NCBI GenBank assembly: GCA_028583685.1
Contig: JAMXIF010001164.1
Span: 6,614,358 to 6,678,357, forward strand
Reading direction: 5' to 3'
DNA length: 64,000 nucleotides
Origin: Petaurus breviceps papuanus
Taxonomy: Eukaryota > Chordata > Mammalia > Diprotodontia > Petauridae
The position numbers and the translations under genes are program-made. Shown piece by piece: positions 22,266 through 33,224 of the stretch (its first letter is position 1; each line of letters starts with the position of its first letter). The notes under the pieces are model-generated. The model was given only the letters and a program-made list of their open reading frames with translations. It searched no databases and was not told where the DNA came from.

Positions 22266-22459
22266 CAGGAGAATCACGTCTGACGCCTTCACTCCCCCAA
22301 GACGCGAAGTTCATTTTCAGGGTCTGAACCTCCGAAAGGACTTGCTAATGTCCTTGAGAAATCTGAACTCGAAACTGACAGGATGAGGAGCCTGAAACAC
22401 AGCGCACTATCACAGCTTGCCTTGTTTTTCAGACTGCAGTTACAGTGGCCGGAGCTGGT

Positions 22460-22760
22460 CCCCGGGCACCCTTCCCTGGAATGCACCTCCTAGCCTAGGC
22501 TTTCCATTTCCCATCAGCATCCACTCAAACATCACCTTCCACGTGGGACCTTTCTTGAACCACCTCCTTCCCCCTTCCCACCTCCAGCTGCTACTGTCTT
22601 TCCCATCCCCAAATCACCTTGTATATACTTGTAACTGTCTCCCCAGCTAGACAGTAAACTTTGAAGGAAGGGACTTTTCATTTTGTATCCTCAGAGCTTA
22701 GCAGTGTGCCAGACACTTAGAACATACTTAACAGATACTTAGTGATTGATTAATTGATTA
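22460..22760 (+). repeat. L2 LINE 3' end
   Basis: Text 'cttccctggaatgcacctcc', 'gggacctttcttgaaccacc', then the tail 'gaagggacttttcattttgt' and 'cttagtgattgattaatt' is L2. Confidence 0.75.
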
Positions 22761-23619
22761 ATAGTCCCGAATTCACAGCTCAATAAAATGGAATGGGGTG
22801 ATGGATCCAAGGCAACTTCTGTAAGATCGTGGTTTTGTGGTTTCTTCTCTCTGTCCTTGTAACTTGTAATTTTCTAGGATTTTCTGCTTTATCTTCTATG
22901 AATTCTATGGTTGAATTTGCAGTGATGTGATCTGTTCTAAACTTCAGAAAAAAAAATATTTTGGCCACTTCAATAGAGGATAGATTGGATTGAGCAAGAG
23001 ATTTGAGTTAGGGAGTTCAGAGCTATTGAAACAGTCCAGAAAAGAGGTGATGAGGTCTTGATTCTTCCCCCAGCCCTCCTCACCCATAATTCATTCTTTT
23101 CTCAAGATTGGATTTTGGTTCTGGTCCTACCCTACCCGTTGAAATCCTCTTCTTTAGGATTCTTTCTTGGATTATTTCCTCTAATTGCATCGAAACTTTT
23201 CTCCTTTTCTTAGCACTATGTCTGGCACATAGTAAGCACTATATAAATGTTAGTCATCATTATCATCATCACCACTTGGGAAGCAGAGAGGTATTCCTCA
23301 AGTGCCCTTTTACTGTCTTCTCAAGTAGGAAGAAACCTTTATATTCAACACATAGTCAGTGACATCTGCCTTTCTAGAAGAAAAACTAAGGAAATCTTTT
23401 CTAGTCATTATGTTTCCATTCCTTTTGGAATGAAAAGGCAAACATTCTAAAGGGAAACCACAGCTTTGTGTGGCCCCTACCTCTGCCTGCAACCTATTAG
23501 GGCAAACTGGTTATCATTCAACCATTGATTGCTCACCAATCAGTTGGGACAAGGAGAATTTTTAAGCTGACCTATCTCTCTTTCCTCTCTTGTAGTTTTC
23601 CAGTATTACATTACTGTTC

Positions 23620-23927
23620 TTTTTTTTTTTTTTAAGCAATCGGGGTTAAGTAACTTGCTCAAGGTTACAAGGCCAGTTATTTCTGGGTGTGGTGCTGAGT
23701 GTCTGAGCCTGGGATTTGATCTCCAGGTCGTCCCAACACTGGAGCCGGTGCTCTTACTTGCTGAGCCACCTGGCCGCCCCTGAGCAATTGGGGTTAAGTA
23801 ACTTGCTCAAGGTTACACGGCTAGGTGTTTCTGGGTGGGTGCCAAGTGTCTGAGCCCGGGATTCGATCTCCAGGTCTTCTCAACACTGGAGCCGGTGCTC
23901 TTACTCGCTGTGCTACCTGGCCGCCCC
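23620..23927 (-). repeat. Dimeric tRNA-derived SINE with perfect target duplication
   Basis: On the minus strand the left monomer (23781-23927) carries 'ttgagaagacctggagatcg' and 'cacccacccagaaacaccta'. The right monomer (23620-23780) carries 'ttgggacgacctggagatca' and 'accacacccagaaataactg' and ends in an A run. A 13-bp duplication 'acattactgttct' lies at 23608-23620 and 23928-23940, enclosing both monomers, so the dimer was inserted as one unit. Confidence 0.95.
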
Positions 23928-23939
23928 ACATTACTGTTC

Positions 23940-23943
<4 letters not shown>

Positions 23944-23990
<47 letters not shown>

Positions 23991-24000
23991 NNNNNNNNNN

Positions 24001-24066
<66 letters not shown>

Positions 24067-24070
24067 GTAT
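23944..24070. repeat. (GT)n microsatellite with assembly gap
   Basis: Long GT runs flank ten N bases (23991-24000) and pass into TATG units at the right. True length is unknown. The frame called across it is not a gene. Confidence 0.98.
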
Positions 24071-24267
24071 AACTCAGCAGCTTTCATTAGACTCAGAAAA
24101 TGAACCTGATCTGCAAATATCTTCTGCTCTTTCTTGGTTCTCCTGTCTGACTAGTCCTTGTCACTTGCCCACTAAATGTGTGTTCTCCCTCCACTCTCAT
24201 CCAGGCTCTGTCCTGAGGACTTTTCTGTTTTTTTTTTTTCTAAGTACATTTTCACTTGGTGACCTCA

Positions 24268-24505
24268 GACAGCTAGATGGTACAGTGCATAGAGTGCTAG
24301 ATTTGTACTCAGGAAGCCCTGAATTGGAATCCTGCTTCAGACCCTTGTTAGCTCTATATCCCTGGACAAGGCCCTAAACCTCTCTCAGCCTCAGTTCCTC
24401 CATCTATAAAATGGAGATAATAATAGCACCTACTTCACAGGTTTGTCATGAAAATTAAAATGAAATAACACATGTAAAATATTTTGCAAACCTTAACTTG
24501 TTCTT
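24268..24505 (+). repeat. Marsupial tRNA-derived SINE, long form
   Basis: Text 'gacagctagatggtacagtg', 'ctcagcctcagttcctccat' and 'aaatattttgcaaaccttaa' marks the long SINE form. Confidence 0.85.
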
Positions 24506-24531
24506 ATTGTCAGCTCCCCTGGGTTTAGTTA

Positions 24532-25003
24532 TGTGAGGGAAAATTTACAATGAAGTTTCCCTATTCTGAAAAATCAAATCTAGAGTGGCTTCTGCATCTA
24601 CCAGGCCTAAGTTTAGAAGTTACCTGACCTTACAGGAATCTGGGACTTAGAGCAATGGAGACCCTCCCCAGTGCCAGATATGCCAAATCCTCAGCACAAG
24701 ATATGCCAAATAAGGACAAAACTGCCTTCCTGGCCTTGCATTGGACACCCACCTGTTTCCGAGTCCTTCCTCTCCAAGAAAGTGCTTAGGTTGTGGGCCG
24801 GCCTTCCCACCAATGAGAGTGAAGGGCAGTTGGAGAGTTGGGTTTCTGCATTAGAAGGTATATAACCATGGGCTTGCTTCTACCTGTTGCTCTCTCCCTG
24901 GCAGACAGCATTTCATCGACAGGGGCAGAGAGCCCTTACACATGAGAAAGAATAAAGACCTTTTCTGATCTCAGACTCAGACTCTGAACTCTTTCATCTC
25001 ACA
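24532..25003 (+). mobile_element. Solo LTR of an endogenous retrovirus
   Basis: The 472-bp element begins TGTGAG and ends CTCACA, forming a perfect short inverted end. A 6-bp duplication TAGTTA lies at 24526-24531 and 25004-25009. A TATA box (24859-24865) and a polyadenylation signal AATAAA (24951-24956) are spaced as in the U3-R-U5 layout. No internal proviral region is attached, so it is a solo LTR fossil. The 6-bp duplication fits class II-like elements better than class I, a weak inference. It lies between WDFY4 and the PAF1 copy. Confidence 0.9.
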
Positions 25004-25429
25004 TAGTTATGACCTCCATGGGGAAGGTGACCCAAACTGACTCATTATGTCCTTCTTGTATACCTTCTCCCGAACTTCCCCTTAGTGCTAAGGGTGCCAG
25101 TATCCTTCCCATCACCTGGGTTCACAACCTCAATGTCATCCCTTTCTCTTAGCTCATCCCACATATCCAAGGAGTTACCATTTTTTTTTGGCAGAGTAAG
25201 AAGTTCATTGCTTCCCAAGGAAGTGGGTGTGGTATTCCCTAGGGACACACCCACACCTAGTTGCCAAATCTTGCCATTTCTTTGCATCCTCACTCACACA
25301 TCCCCCTCTTTCCACTCACACAACCACCGCCTACTTCTGGCTCTTATCACCTCTTGCCTCTTTCAGTATCCTTGTTCTCCCTGACTGGGATCTCTTCTCT
25401 TTCTAATACATCTATGTATGGTACAGTTG

Positions 25430-25820
25430 CCAAAGTAGTTTTATGAAGTATAGAACAGCTCCTGTCACCTTCACTATTCAGTAAGCTCCATTGGTCCCCT
25501 ATTGCCTCTAGGATCAAATGTAAAGTCCTTTGTTTGGCATTTAAAGCTTTTCAAAAAATTCTACCTTTCCATTTGCCTTGGGATGTAGCCCCTCTACACA
25601 TTCAGTCCCATTGACCTGATTGCTGCTCCTCATCCATGACATTCTGTCTCACCAGATGTTCCCCAAGCCTGGAGCACTTGCCCTCCCAACCTCAGACTTA
25701 GAATCCTTGGCTTTCTTCAAGACTCAGCTCAAAACCCACCTCTTTATCACCTTTTCTTTTGTTTCCCCCAATCCTCTCCTCTACCCTCTCCTACTGCCTT
25801 CCTGTCTAAGGAAATGCTAG
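25430..25820 (+). repeat. L2 LINE 3' region
   Basis: Text 'aagctccattggtcccctat', 'aaatgtaaagtcctttgttt', 'aagcctggagcacttgccct' and 'aagactcagctcaaaaccca' is L2. Confidence 0.8.
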
Positions 25821-26039
25821 GGAGAGAGGTAGAAATTGCAGTGACTGTGCATAGACATAGAAGAGACAGAGCAGATGGGGGAAGGGGGAGAGAGAGAGAC
25901 AGAGACACAGAGAGAAAGGGTAAAAATACAAAGCTTATGACTTGGTTGCTGGTACCCTGCACACAGTGTATATCAACACTGAGGAAGCAATAATGAAACC
26001 TGTAAAATCAGATTCTGTCTTGCATAGCTTATAAGCCAG

Positions 26040-26480
26040 GCTTGCTGAAGCAGGGAGACACCGTTGGAGAGGGACAGGAGATACCATGTATCAGGCAAGT
26101 CAAATCATTAACATCAACACTTTGACCATCATTTTCCTCAGATGCTAATGGAGACAATACAAGAGCACTGGGAATAGCAGTTTCCCTAGGCCGCCACACT
26201 TGCTTCCATTTCAGGCCCTGAAGCCATCGTTAAGTGCAGAAATCATTGTAGAGATGGGGCCACCTCTCCTCACCCACTGTCAATCAATTGCCTTTCATAG
26301 GGTAGGACAGCAGCTTACATGATGCAGCAAGGCACCCTGAGGGAAAGATGGGAGATAGCATGTGCCAGTAGGTCACGTTCCACCTTGACTATTATTTCTC
26401 CTAAGACCCTAATAGAGGCAACCGAGGACCTTGACACCAAGAGCCTAGTGTTTACAGCCCTCACCCTGGGAAGTCACGCC
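26040..26480. repeat. Diverged tandem duplication, period about 270 bp
   Basis: Two segments share order and wording: 'gagataccatgtatcagg' then 'gaccatcattttcctcagat' and 'ctaatggagacaatac' in the first, and 'gagatagcatgtgccag' then 'gactattatttctcctaaga' and 'ctaatagaggcaaccg' in the second. I recognise no gene or named repeat in either. Confidence 0.65.
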
Positions 26481-26484
26481 TGAC

Positions 26485-26640
26485 AACTGCTCCTGCAGGT
26501 GCTATAGTCACATCTGCTGAAAACCCTGAAAAGAAAGTTCTTATAACCAAGTTCTTGGAGTTGCCAAATGGTTCATTATCAAAATCTGATTTTATCCAGA
26601 GAAAGGACGTTAAAGAATATGTTTTGCCACAATACCCTAA
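26485..26640 (+). pseudogene. Y-box protein cold-shock-domain pseudogene fragment
   Basis: The plus strand decodes as KKVLITKFLEL, then in a shifted frame KWF, then SDFIQRKDVKEYVLPQ, which follows the YBX1/YBX3 cold-shock domain line KKVIATKVLGTVKWF and GFINRNDTKEDVFVHQ. At least one frame change and several substitutions disable it. An upstream Ala/Pro-rich stretch (TTAPAGAIVTSAENPE) fits the family's N-terminal region. It is a short processed-pseudogene remnant. An L2 tail follows at 26690, and whether the frame at 26844-27050 is a further decayed piece is unclear. Confidence 0.5.
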
Positions 26641-26689
26641 AGACCCTGGGACCTTTCCATCTGCTTAGCAGTTGAAAAATCCCTTATGT

Positions 26690-26805
26690 GTTTGTCTCCC
26701 GCATTCAAATGTGAGCTCGTTGAGAGCAGGGATTGTCTGGCTTTCCTGTTTATCCCCAGTGCTTTGCACATAGTAAGCACTTAACACATGCTTTTTTACT
26801 CCTTC
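26690..26805 (+). repeat. L2/MIR-type 3' end
   Basis: Text 'gagctcgttgagagcaggga' and 'cacatagtaagcacttaaca' is the shared L2/MIR tail. Confidence 0.8.
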
Positions 26806-27089
26806 ATTTTTTTCATTCATGAGATTCATAGACTTAGCTGAACTTGCCCCAGGTTTCTGTGCCAGAAGGAAAGCCTGGGGACAGAGATGAGACTGTGTTG
26901 GAAAAGATAACCCAAGGAAAGATAGTTGTTCCTCAGAAGTTTCTTGCCATTATTAAACTTGCAGCAGGTCCACTTAGATTAGAAATCATAGGATACTGCA
27001 AACCAACTGAGATCCACCTTAATGCAACTGCTACATTTTGGGGGAAATAATAAAATAAAAACAATTCCATATTTTCCCCTTAGTTTTCA

Positions 27090-27531
27090 GAAAGCAATAT
27101 AATTTTATTCACTATTAAAAACCCTTTTACAGAGGTCACATAACATGTGCAATCCAGTTGTATATTCTCGCTTCCAGTAAACCACAGGTTTTATTCCATA
27201 ACACACAAAAATGGTTTCACATTCACACATTAACCTTCCATTTTCACCTCCACAAAGGATATACATCATTGGAATAAGAATATTATAAATAGTTTGGCAT
27301 TATATGGTGAAAGACAATAGATTTCATGTTGTTTTCACATTCATGGTGTGGTTTTCTTCAAGCATTAAAGACAGCTGATATGATCACCTTACTCATGGAA
27401 CTCCTATATTACACACAACTTGGGCTCCCACTTGTTTTGTTTTAGTCCCTTGAAACAATGCATGTTGAAATTCTGGGCTGCATCACTTTCAATTTTTTCA
27501 TCCAGTAGTTCCACAGGCTCACCATGCTTTC
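27090..27531 (-). other. WDFY4: WDFY4 3' UTR
   Basis: It runs from the stop codon to a likely cleavage site. Two AATAAA signals lie on the minus strand, at 27190-27195 and 27104-27109. The second gives the longer UTR. The right edge at about 27090 is estimated from signal spacing. The UTR is unusually free of interspersed repeats compared with its surroundings. Confidence 0.7.
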
Positions 27532-27598
27532 CTACCCATCTCTGGACCAGCAGAATATTCTCCCTCGCTCATCACCAACAAGGAGTTTAGACTGATTT
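27532..27598 (-). CDS. WDFY4: WDFY4 terminal coding exon
   Basis: The acceptor is the pyrimidine-rich 'ttcttttctcaag'. The first base completes the split arginine codon (AG|A), then the exon reads NQSKLLVGDERGRIFCWSRDG and TAG (27532-27534). It matches the end of mammalian WDFY4 (KLLVGDERGRIFCWSADG in human, from memory). It closes the last WD40 blade and stops there, without the FYVE domain that follows in the paralogue WDFY3. This agrees with WDFY4 and argues against WDFY3. Confidence 0.95.
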
Positions 27599-28424
27599 CT
27601 TGAGAAGAAAAGAAAAGATTACTATAGAGTTGTAGGTGGTTCTCTGAGGAACTTTCTTTGCTGGTTATAAGCCCACAAAAAGAACAGTCAACTACCAAAT
27701 CCTAACACAAACCTATAGGTCCCAGAGACTAATGATACTCATCCATTCCACAATACCTACCAGGTAAATTAGGTATATGGTAAACAGGTATATAATAAAG
27801 AATGTTTTAAGACAAGAGTCTCATGCCTCTGCTGGAGCATTTAAAAATTTCAGTGGTAGAAATGGTCGACTAGATTCATGTCTCCTTCCAGAGAGGGCAA
27901 TTTTAGGGAATGGTGGCAAAGAAAACTGGGTCACATGGAATAATGACTTCCACCCACTGATTGCCTCATAAATATTATTACCAGTCATAGATTTTCTTTG
28001 GAGTAGGACTGGGTAGAGGAATATTGAGAGACAGGGCCACAGACTCACAGAATAATGTCCCCCCTCCTCTTTTTCTTTTCCAATCTCTTATTCTTTCCTC
28101 TCCTCCACCTTCCTATTTCCTAAATCTATGAGAAGAATTATGACAAAAAAATTGAAGATGTTCATTGCAAAATGGTCTTTACCCACTCAGTAGCAAAAAA
28201 AATAAAAGGTCCCCCTCAAAGGAAGGATGGGAACCTCTCATCTCACCCTCTGTCAAATCTGAAGCTAATGCCTCTGAATTCTGATCAATGAAAAATATAA
28301 TACTGATTGTAAAGGACTGAAGGCAAAACACAGTTCCTTTCTCTTGACAGAGAGGAGGTGGACTATAGATGCAGAATGAAGCATACATTGTCCAACATGA
28401 TTAACACTGGGCTCAGATGATGGC

Positions 28425-28560
28425 TACAGAGGAGAAAGTGAGGTTGTTGACCTTACACAGCCCTGCTTCACTTGAATCCAATTCCCTTGCATGTCATAGT
28501 GGTACCTCCCTGATGTGATGATCCTCTTCGAGAACGAAGCACAAAGAGCAAGCAACTGTA
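28425..28560 (+). repeat. Dispersed repeat (R3 family)
   Basis: It is a third copy of the 16490 family: 'gagaaagtgaggttgttgac', 'atgatcctcttcgagaacga' and a CAA-containing end. It lies in the last WDFY4 intron. Confidence 0.75.
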
Positions 28561-29085
28561 TTAGTTTATTTGGCTTTTTAAAAAATAAGTGTGTGTATTT
28601 AGTCATTGGGAATTGAAAGTGAAATAAAAAAGCATCAATAAAACATATATGTATGTGTGAATATATGTATGTAAATATTATGTATATAAAATATATATGC
28701 ATATGAATAAAAAAAACCCAACTCAATCAACAAACCCAACAGTGCTTAAGCAGAAATAGGAGATGACCAAGACCATAGGAAGTGGTGTAATACTCAGAGG
28801 ACCTGGGTTCAAATCCTACCCACTTCTAATGTTTGCTATACTCATGCAGTTAACCATGTGACTCAATTTTCTCATCTGTAAAACTGAGAGGGCTGGACTA
28901 GCCAACCTCAGAGGCTTCTTCTAGCTTAAAGTCTGTGATCCTTTGTGGGGGAATGTTGTGGTAGGAGTGGGCTCTGCCTATGCTTGCTATGGATGACAGT
29001 CATCAGAAGATACAAGTTAAGTGCCATCCCAGAACTAGCAAAGACTCCCTCTGCTGGAGGCACAAAGTAATGAGCCCCGAGTTAC

Positions 29086-29197
29086 CTGGACACAGCCAAC
29101 GCAGTGATGGCTGGATTATTTTTACTTGATTTCCCTGTCAAAGTGACGTTGATGTCCAGCTCTCGACACAAAGCCAGATTCTTTTCCCACTTGTTAC
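29086..29197 (-). CDS. WDFY4: WDFY4 penultimate coding exon
   Basis: The acceptor is 'aaccacccaacag' and the donor AG|gtaact. The exon holds two bases (GT) finishing a glycine codon, then NKWEKNLALCRELDINVTLT and GKSSKNNPAITALAVS, then AG of a split arginine codon. Human WDFY4 reads HKWEKNLALSRELDVSIALT here. It forms the start of the final WD40 blade. It enters in phase 1 and leaves in phase 2, and the exit phase fits the terminal exon. Confidence 0.95.
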
Positions 29198-29929
29198 CTG
29201 TTGGGTGGTTTAAAAACACACATTTAGAAACAACTGTGTATCCCCATGCACACACATCCATATTTATGTTTGTGGTCAGCAAGTTGTTAAATTGAGGGGG
29301 GGAAGTATATTTAATCTTGGCCTGTGCTGTTGCAAAAAGGGCTATCCCAATTTAATTTGTGGGCTATGATAGTTACATGTGCTGACGTGCTGCTGTATCA
29401 ATTGTGTCCTAAATTGGATTTGTGTATTATTGCTTTCTAAATTGCATGCCTAGTTCAGCAAAATTGTTCATCAGTGTTTACTGGCTCTATGCTTAATAAG
29501 ATGCCCCACAATACCTTGCTGCCAGGATATAATGCAGCCCATAATTGCCTAGTAAAAATAAATTACATAAAGCCAGCATTATCAACTTATCTAAATCCTC
29601 TCATAACAGAACCAATAATTAAATGCAGAAAACATTTTTTAAAAATGTAACTCAATAATTGTTACTTCAATCTTTTTAATGACTACATTTGGGGATTAAT
29701 TTTATTTTCTTAAATGTGAAGAGTGAGATGTGGGTACAATCAGCTGGATAAAATCATACAGAAACCATCTTGGTCATTTCAGTCTTTGCTTGGATTAGAT
29801 CATAGCTGTACTGTTGGAGATGTGAACACACCTGTGCAAGGAAGCCTGTGAATGGGAATTCAGTTTTATGAAATGCATTTCAATGGATGACAGATAAAGA
29901 GATTATTGAGAGTTATGCATTTGTGAGAA

Positions 29930-30180
29930 TGTGTAAATTACATCTGGCTTCAAATCCGGGAAGATCTGGGTCTTAGAACTGAATCTGGCACATACTGGCT
30001 CTGTGACCCTGGATAGTCAATGTCTCAGTGCTAGGCAACTCTCTAAGACAATAAATTTAAGAGAAAGTAAAGGTGCTGACATGCATTGGTGGAGTGAATT
30101 TTCTTACCTGGGAGTTCCCAATACTAATGAAAACACAAGTCCAGTTCCATCTCCCATCCTACTGATGATCTACTGCAAAT
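29930..30180 (+). repeat. Marsupial SINE, variant with 'gcaactctctaagac' tail
   Basis: Text 'ctggctctgtgaccctggat', 'taggcaactctctaagacaa', 'ttcttacctgggagttccca'. A relative lies at about 40535-40745. A good-looking donor site inside it (30106) is part of the repeat. Confidence 0.7.
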
Positions 30181-30835
30181 ATAATGTTACTATAAGGGGG
30201 AAGGAGAGAAAGGAGGGGAGGAATCTGAAACAGTGTTCAATGTCATTGGTCCTTGCCTTGAATTATACATGAATGGGATATTATATGGTAATTGAATTCT
30301 TATTTTGTACCTGGATACGGTGTGATGCACGATTAAAGGATGGTAATTTGAATACTTGTAGCATAACTTTGGTGAAACCTATAGAATGTATATAAATAAC
30401 CACAAAATAAAAGATACATATGTAGAATGGCTACATGTATAATTGTTTATATACTGTATTTTCAGTTTGAACTAATATAAACATTGTGATCAAATGAAAT
30501 AATATATGTAAAGCACTTTGCTATATAAATACTAGAAACTATTATTATTTCATCAGCATCACTATTGTTCTATGAACAGCACTTTAGTGGGGTGGGTGGG
30601 AGGGAGGAGCAAGGTCTTTCATTAAGATCACACCTTAAAGACCCCTGACTAGCTCGGCTGGGGCATTCCACTCTGGTTTTGTTATTTCTAAACTGTTGAT
30701 TAGGTTGAATGTTATTAGCCTGTGAGTGTCCCCCTTGCATTGCATCATAATTCTCCCAGCCACTCATCATTTTAATAGGAGTGACCTCTGAGCATCTGTG
30801 ACCTCAGTCTACAATCTGGGAAGAAAAGTGCGTAC

Positions 30836-30852
30836 CTGAGGCCCCCTGCTGG
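30836..30852 (-). promoter_or_regulatory. CTCF-like motif, reverse
   Basis: On the minus strand CACCAGCAGGGGGCCTC gives a strong match to the CTCF core. It points leftwards, facing the forward motif at 14104 across the PAF1 copy. The same bases overlap a possible small WDFY4 exon (30836-30875), so one of the two readings may be chance. Confidence 0.55.
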
Positions 30853-31285
30853 TGTGAAACCAGCTTAATGGCAGCCTAAGGGGTCAGGCTATAGTAACCT
30901 ATGAAAGTTTAAGAAGATAGTGATATGATTTTTTCATCAAATGGTTGATTAATTAATTAGTTAATTCATATTGACTTATATGCTCTTTTTATATTTCCAT
31001 GCAGATATAATTTTATCTTCACAGCAACTCTGTAAGATAAGAAGTATAGGGTTATTGTCCCCATTTGACAAGTGAGGAAACTGATAAGAACCAGAAAGGG
31101 CACACAGAAAAATAGCCTATTTTAACTTAAATAGCCCAACTTTCAGCCCTGAGAAGGTGCCACAAGCTTGCACTTCTCTCTACAACACAACAACCACATC
31201 CCATCATTTAGAAAACTTTACTATCATGAGGTGGAAGACATAAAAAGATAAACAAGGTACTTTTTTTTCCTTAAAAGATTAATTT

Positions 31286-31466
31286 GGGGACAGCTAGATG
31301 GCACAGTGAATAGAGCACCAGTCCTGGAGTCAGGAGGACCTGAGTTCAAATCCGGTCTCAGACACTTAACACTTACTAGCCTTGTGACCTTGGGCAAGTT
31401 ACTTAACCCCAATTGTCCTGCTCCCCCCTCCCTCCAAAAAGCAAAAAAAAAATAAAAAACAAAAAG
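31286..31466 (+). repeat. Marsupial tRNA-derived SINE, well preserved
   Basis: Starts 'ggggacagctagatggcaca', B-box text 'gagttcaaatccggtctc', tail 'gggcaagttacttaacccca' and a long A-rich end. A target duplication 'gattaatttgg' lies at 31277-31287 and 31467-31477. Confidence 0.93.
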
Positions 31467-31849
31467 GATTAATTTGGTTGACACTTAACTTTTGGGTTTC
31501 CTCACCTATGAAAATGAAATTGTTAAACTAGATAATCCCAAAGCCCCCCTGCCATCTTTAACTCTTATGAACTTATAACCTTATATAGTCAGAAAATGAA
31601 GTAGAATAAGAAAATAAAAATAAAATAATTTTTAAAAATCTAAAAAGCAATATGTCTTAGGACTATTGGGTATGTAATGGGCTGATAAACAAAAGTTATT
31701 TCTACAGAACTGCACACCCTGTGACACAGTGACCAGGTAGATAGATAAATAATGATGGCAGTAGATTGGCAATACCCTGGTTTTCTATGTTCTATATGTT
31801 GCAGGCTCTTGGCATGGGGATGGGCCTCATGAATGCACAGAAGTGGAAC

Positions 31850-32575
31850 AGTACCCAGGATGATATCAGAGAAGCACCATTTAGCCCGATCAATGATAGG
31901 CAGACCCTCAGAATCAGAAGGGATCCAACCCCTACTTGAACAAGAATCCTCTCTATTACAGCCCCAACAAGTGGTCCTCCAGGCTTTGCTTGAAGGCCTC
32001 TGACAAAGCAGAGTCCCCTGCTTCCCGAGGCAGCCCTTCCACTCTGTTGTGTTAATTGTTAGGGAGCTTCTTAATTCAAGGCTAAATTTGCTTATTTTCA
32101 ACTTTGTCTTACAACTTCAACAAAAAGAACCTGCATCTAATTCCTCACCCATGTGACAATGGTTCATGGTGTGAAGACCACCATCAGGTCCCTTTTAAGT
32201 CATCTATACTTCAGGCTAAACAACCCCAGCTCCTTTGCTCCATCATATCCCAGCTCCAGCATGATCTCAAGGCCTTCCACTATCCTGGTTGCCCTCCTCT
32301 GTATACTTTCCAGCTTATCAATGAACTTTCCAAAATGTGGCACTGAACACATTATTGTAAATGTGTTCTGACAAGGGCAAAATGTAGTGGGGCTGCCCTC
32401 TCCATTGCCCTGGAATTCAGGGGTGTCTAGATATTGTGCCTTTTTCATATAGCCAGGGATCACATAAGAGTAAATGATAGCAATAGCTTTTTCAGCTGCT
32501 ATATGGCACGATTGACTCTCACTAAAATTTGCAGACCCTTTTCAGGTAAATTGATATCCCAAACCTAGGAAACAT
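31850..32575 (-). repeat. CR1/L3 LINE 3' end, antisense
   Basis: The plus strand reads 'cttcaggctaaacaacccca', 'tatcctggttgccctcctct' and 'aatgaactttccaaaatgtg', the reverse complement of the CR1/L3 3' end. Its right edge mimics a splice acceptor followed by GTTTGG; I reject that as an exon. Confidence 0.9.
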
Positions 32576-33224
32576 ATCAGTCTATATTTGACGTTCTTTT
32601 TCTCTATCCCAAATGCTAATCTCTATCATGTTCCCCTCCTTTATTCTCTAGTGACCAATTTGAGAATCAGGTATAGAATAGCAGTTCCCCTGATTGTGGG
32701 ATGCACTTTTTGTGGGCTGCACTTGTCATTAAGTTAATCAATGATCAGTTGCTTTCCTTTTGACAGAGAGTTCTGGAAGATGCCTGGATAGCTGATCTCC
32801 TATCTTAGCCATATGATGCCTTGGAATAAAACTTGTATTATTTTCCAAGTCTTTTTCCTCTTTCTGTCTAGAGGGTCTGTAGTCTATGTTTCCTGAAATG
32901 CGATCATATAAAATAAGGAAACAGAAGATTTTGGAGGGCTCTTAAATGCCTGACTAAACAGGATACAGTTTTATCATTTTGTTCTGTTGTTGTTTTAAAC
33001 AACAGGGAGCTGTTGACAATTTTTGAATGAGTCAGACTTGTGCATCATGAAAGCTATTTTGGCAGGTGTGCGGAGGAAGAACTGGAAAAGGGAATGAGAT
33101 AAAAATTCTATAAACATATGAGGAAAAGGAACTGAACCTGTGATTTAATTAATCGCAGCCATTTAAGGGAACTCCTAGGGAGGAGCTGCCTTCACCAATG
33201 TGGACCATCACCTCTGCTGCAACT

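Noticed and set aside
30106-30170. A strong consensus donor (CCCAG|gtaaga) with an upstream acceptor
   Set aside because: It lies in a SINE variant also found at 40535-40745, and the phase would introduce a stop at the next WDFY4 exon.
32557-32562. An AG acceptor followed by Val-Trp-Asp codons (minus strand), as if the missing WDFY4 exon
   Set aside because: It lies inside the antisense CR1/L3 element (31850-32575) and has no fitting donor in frame.
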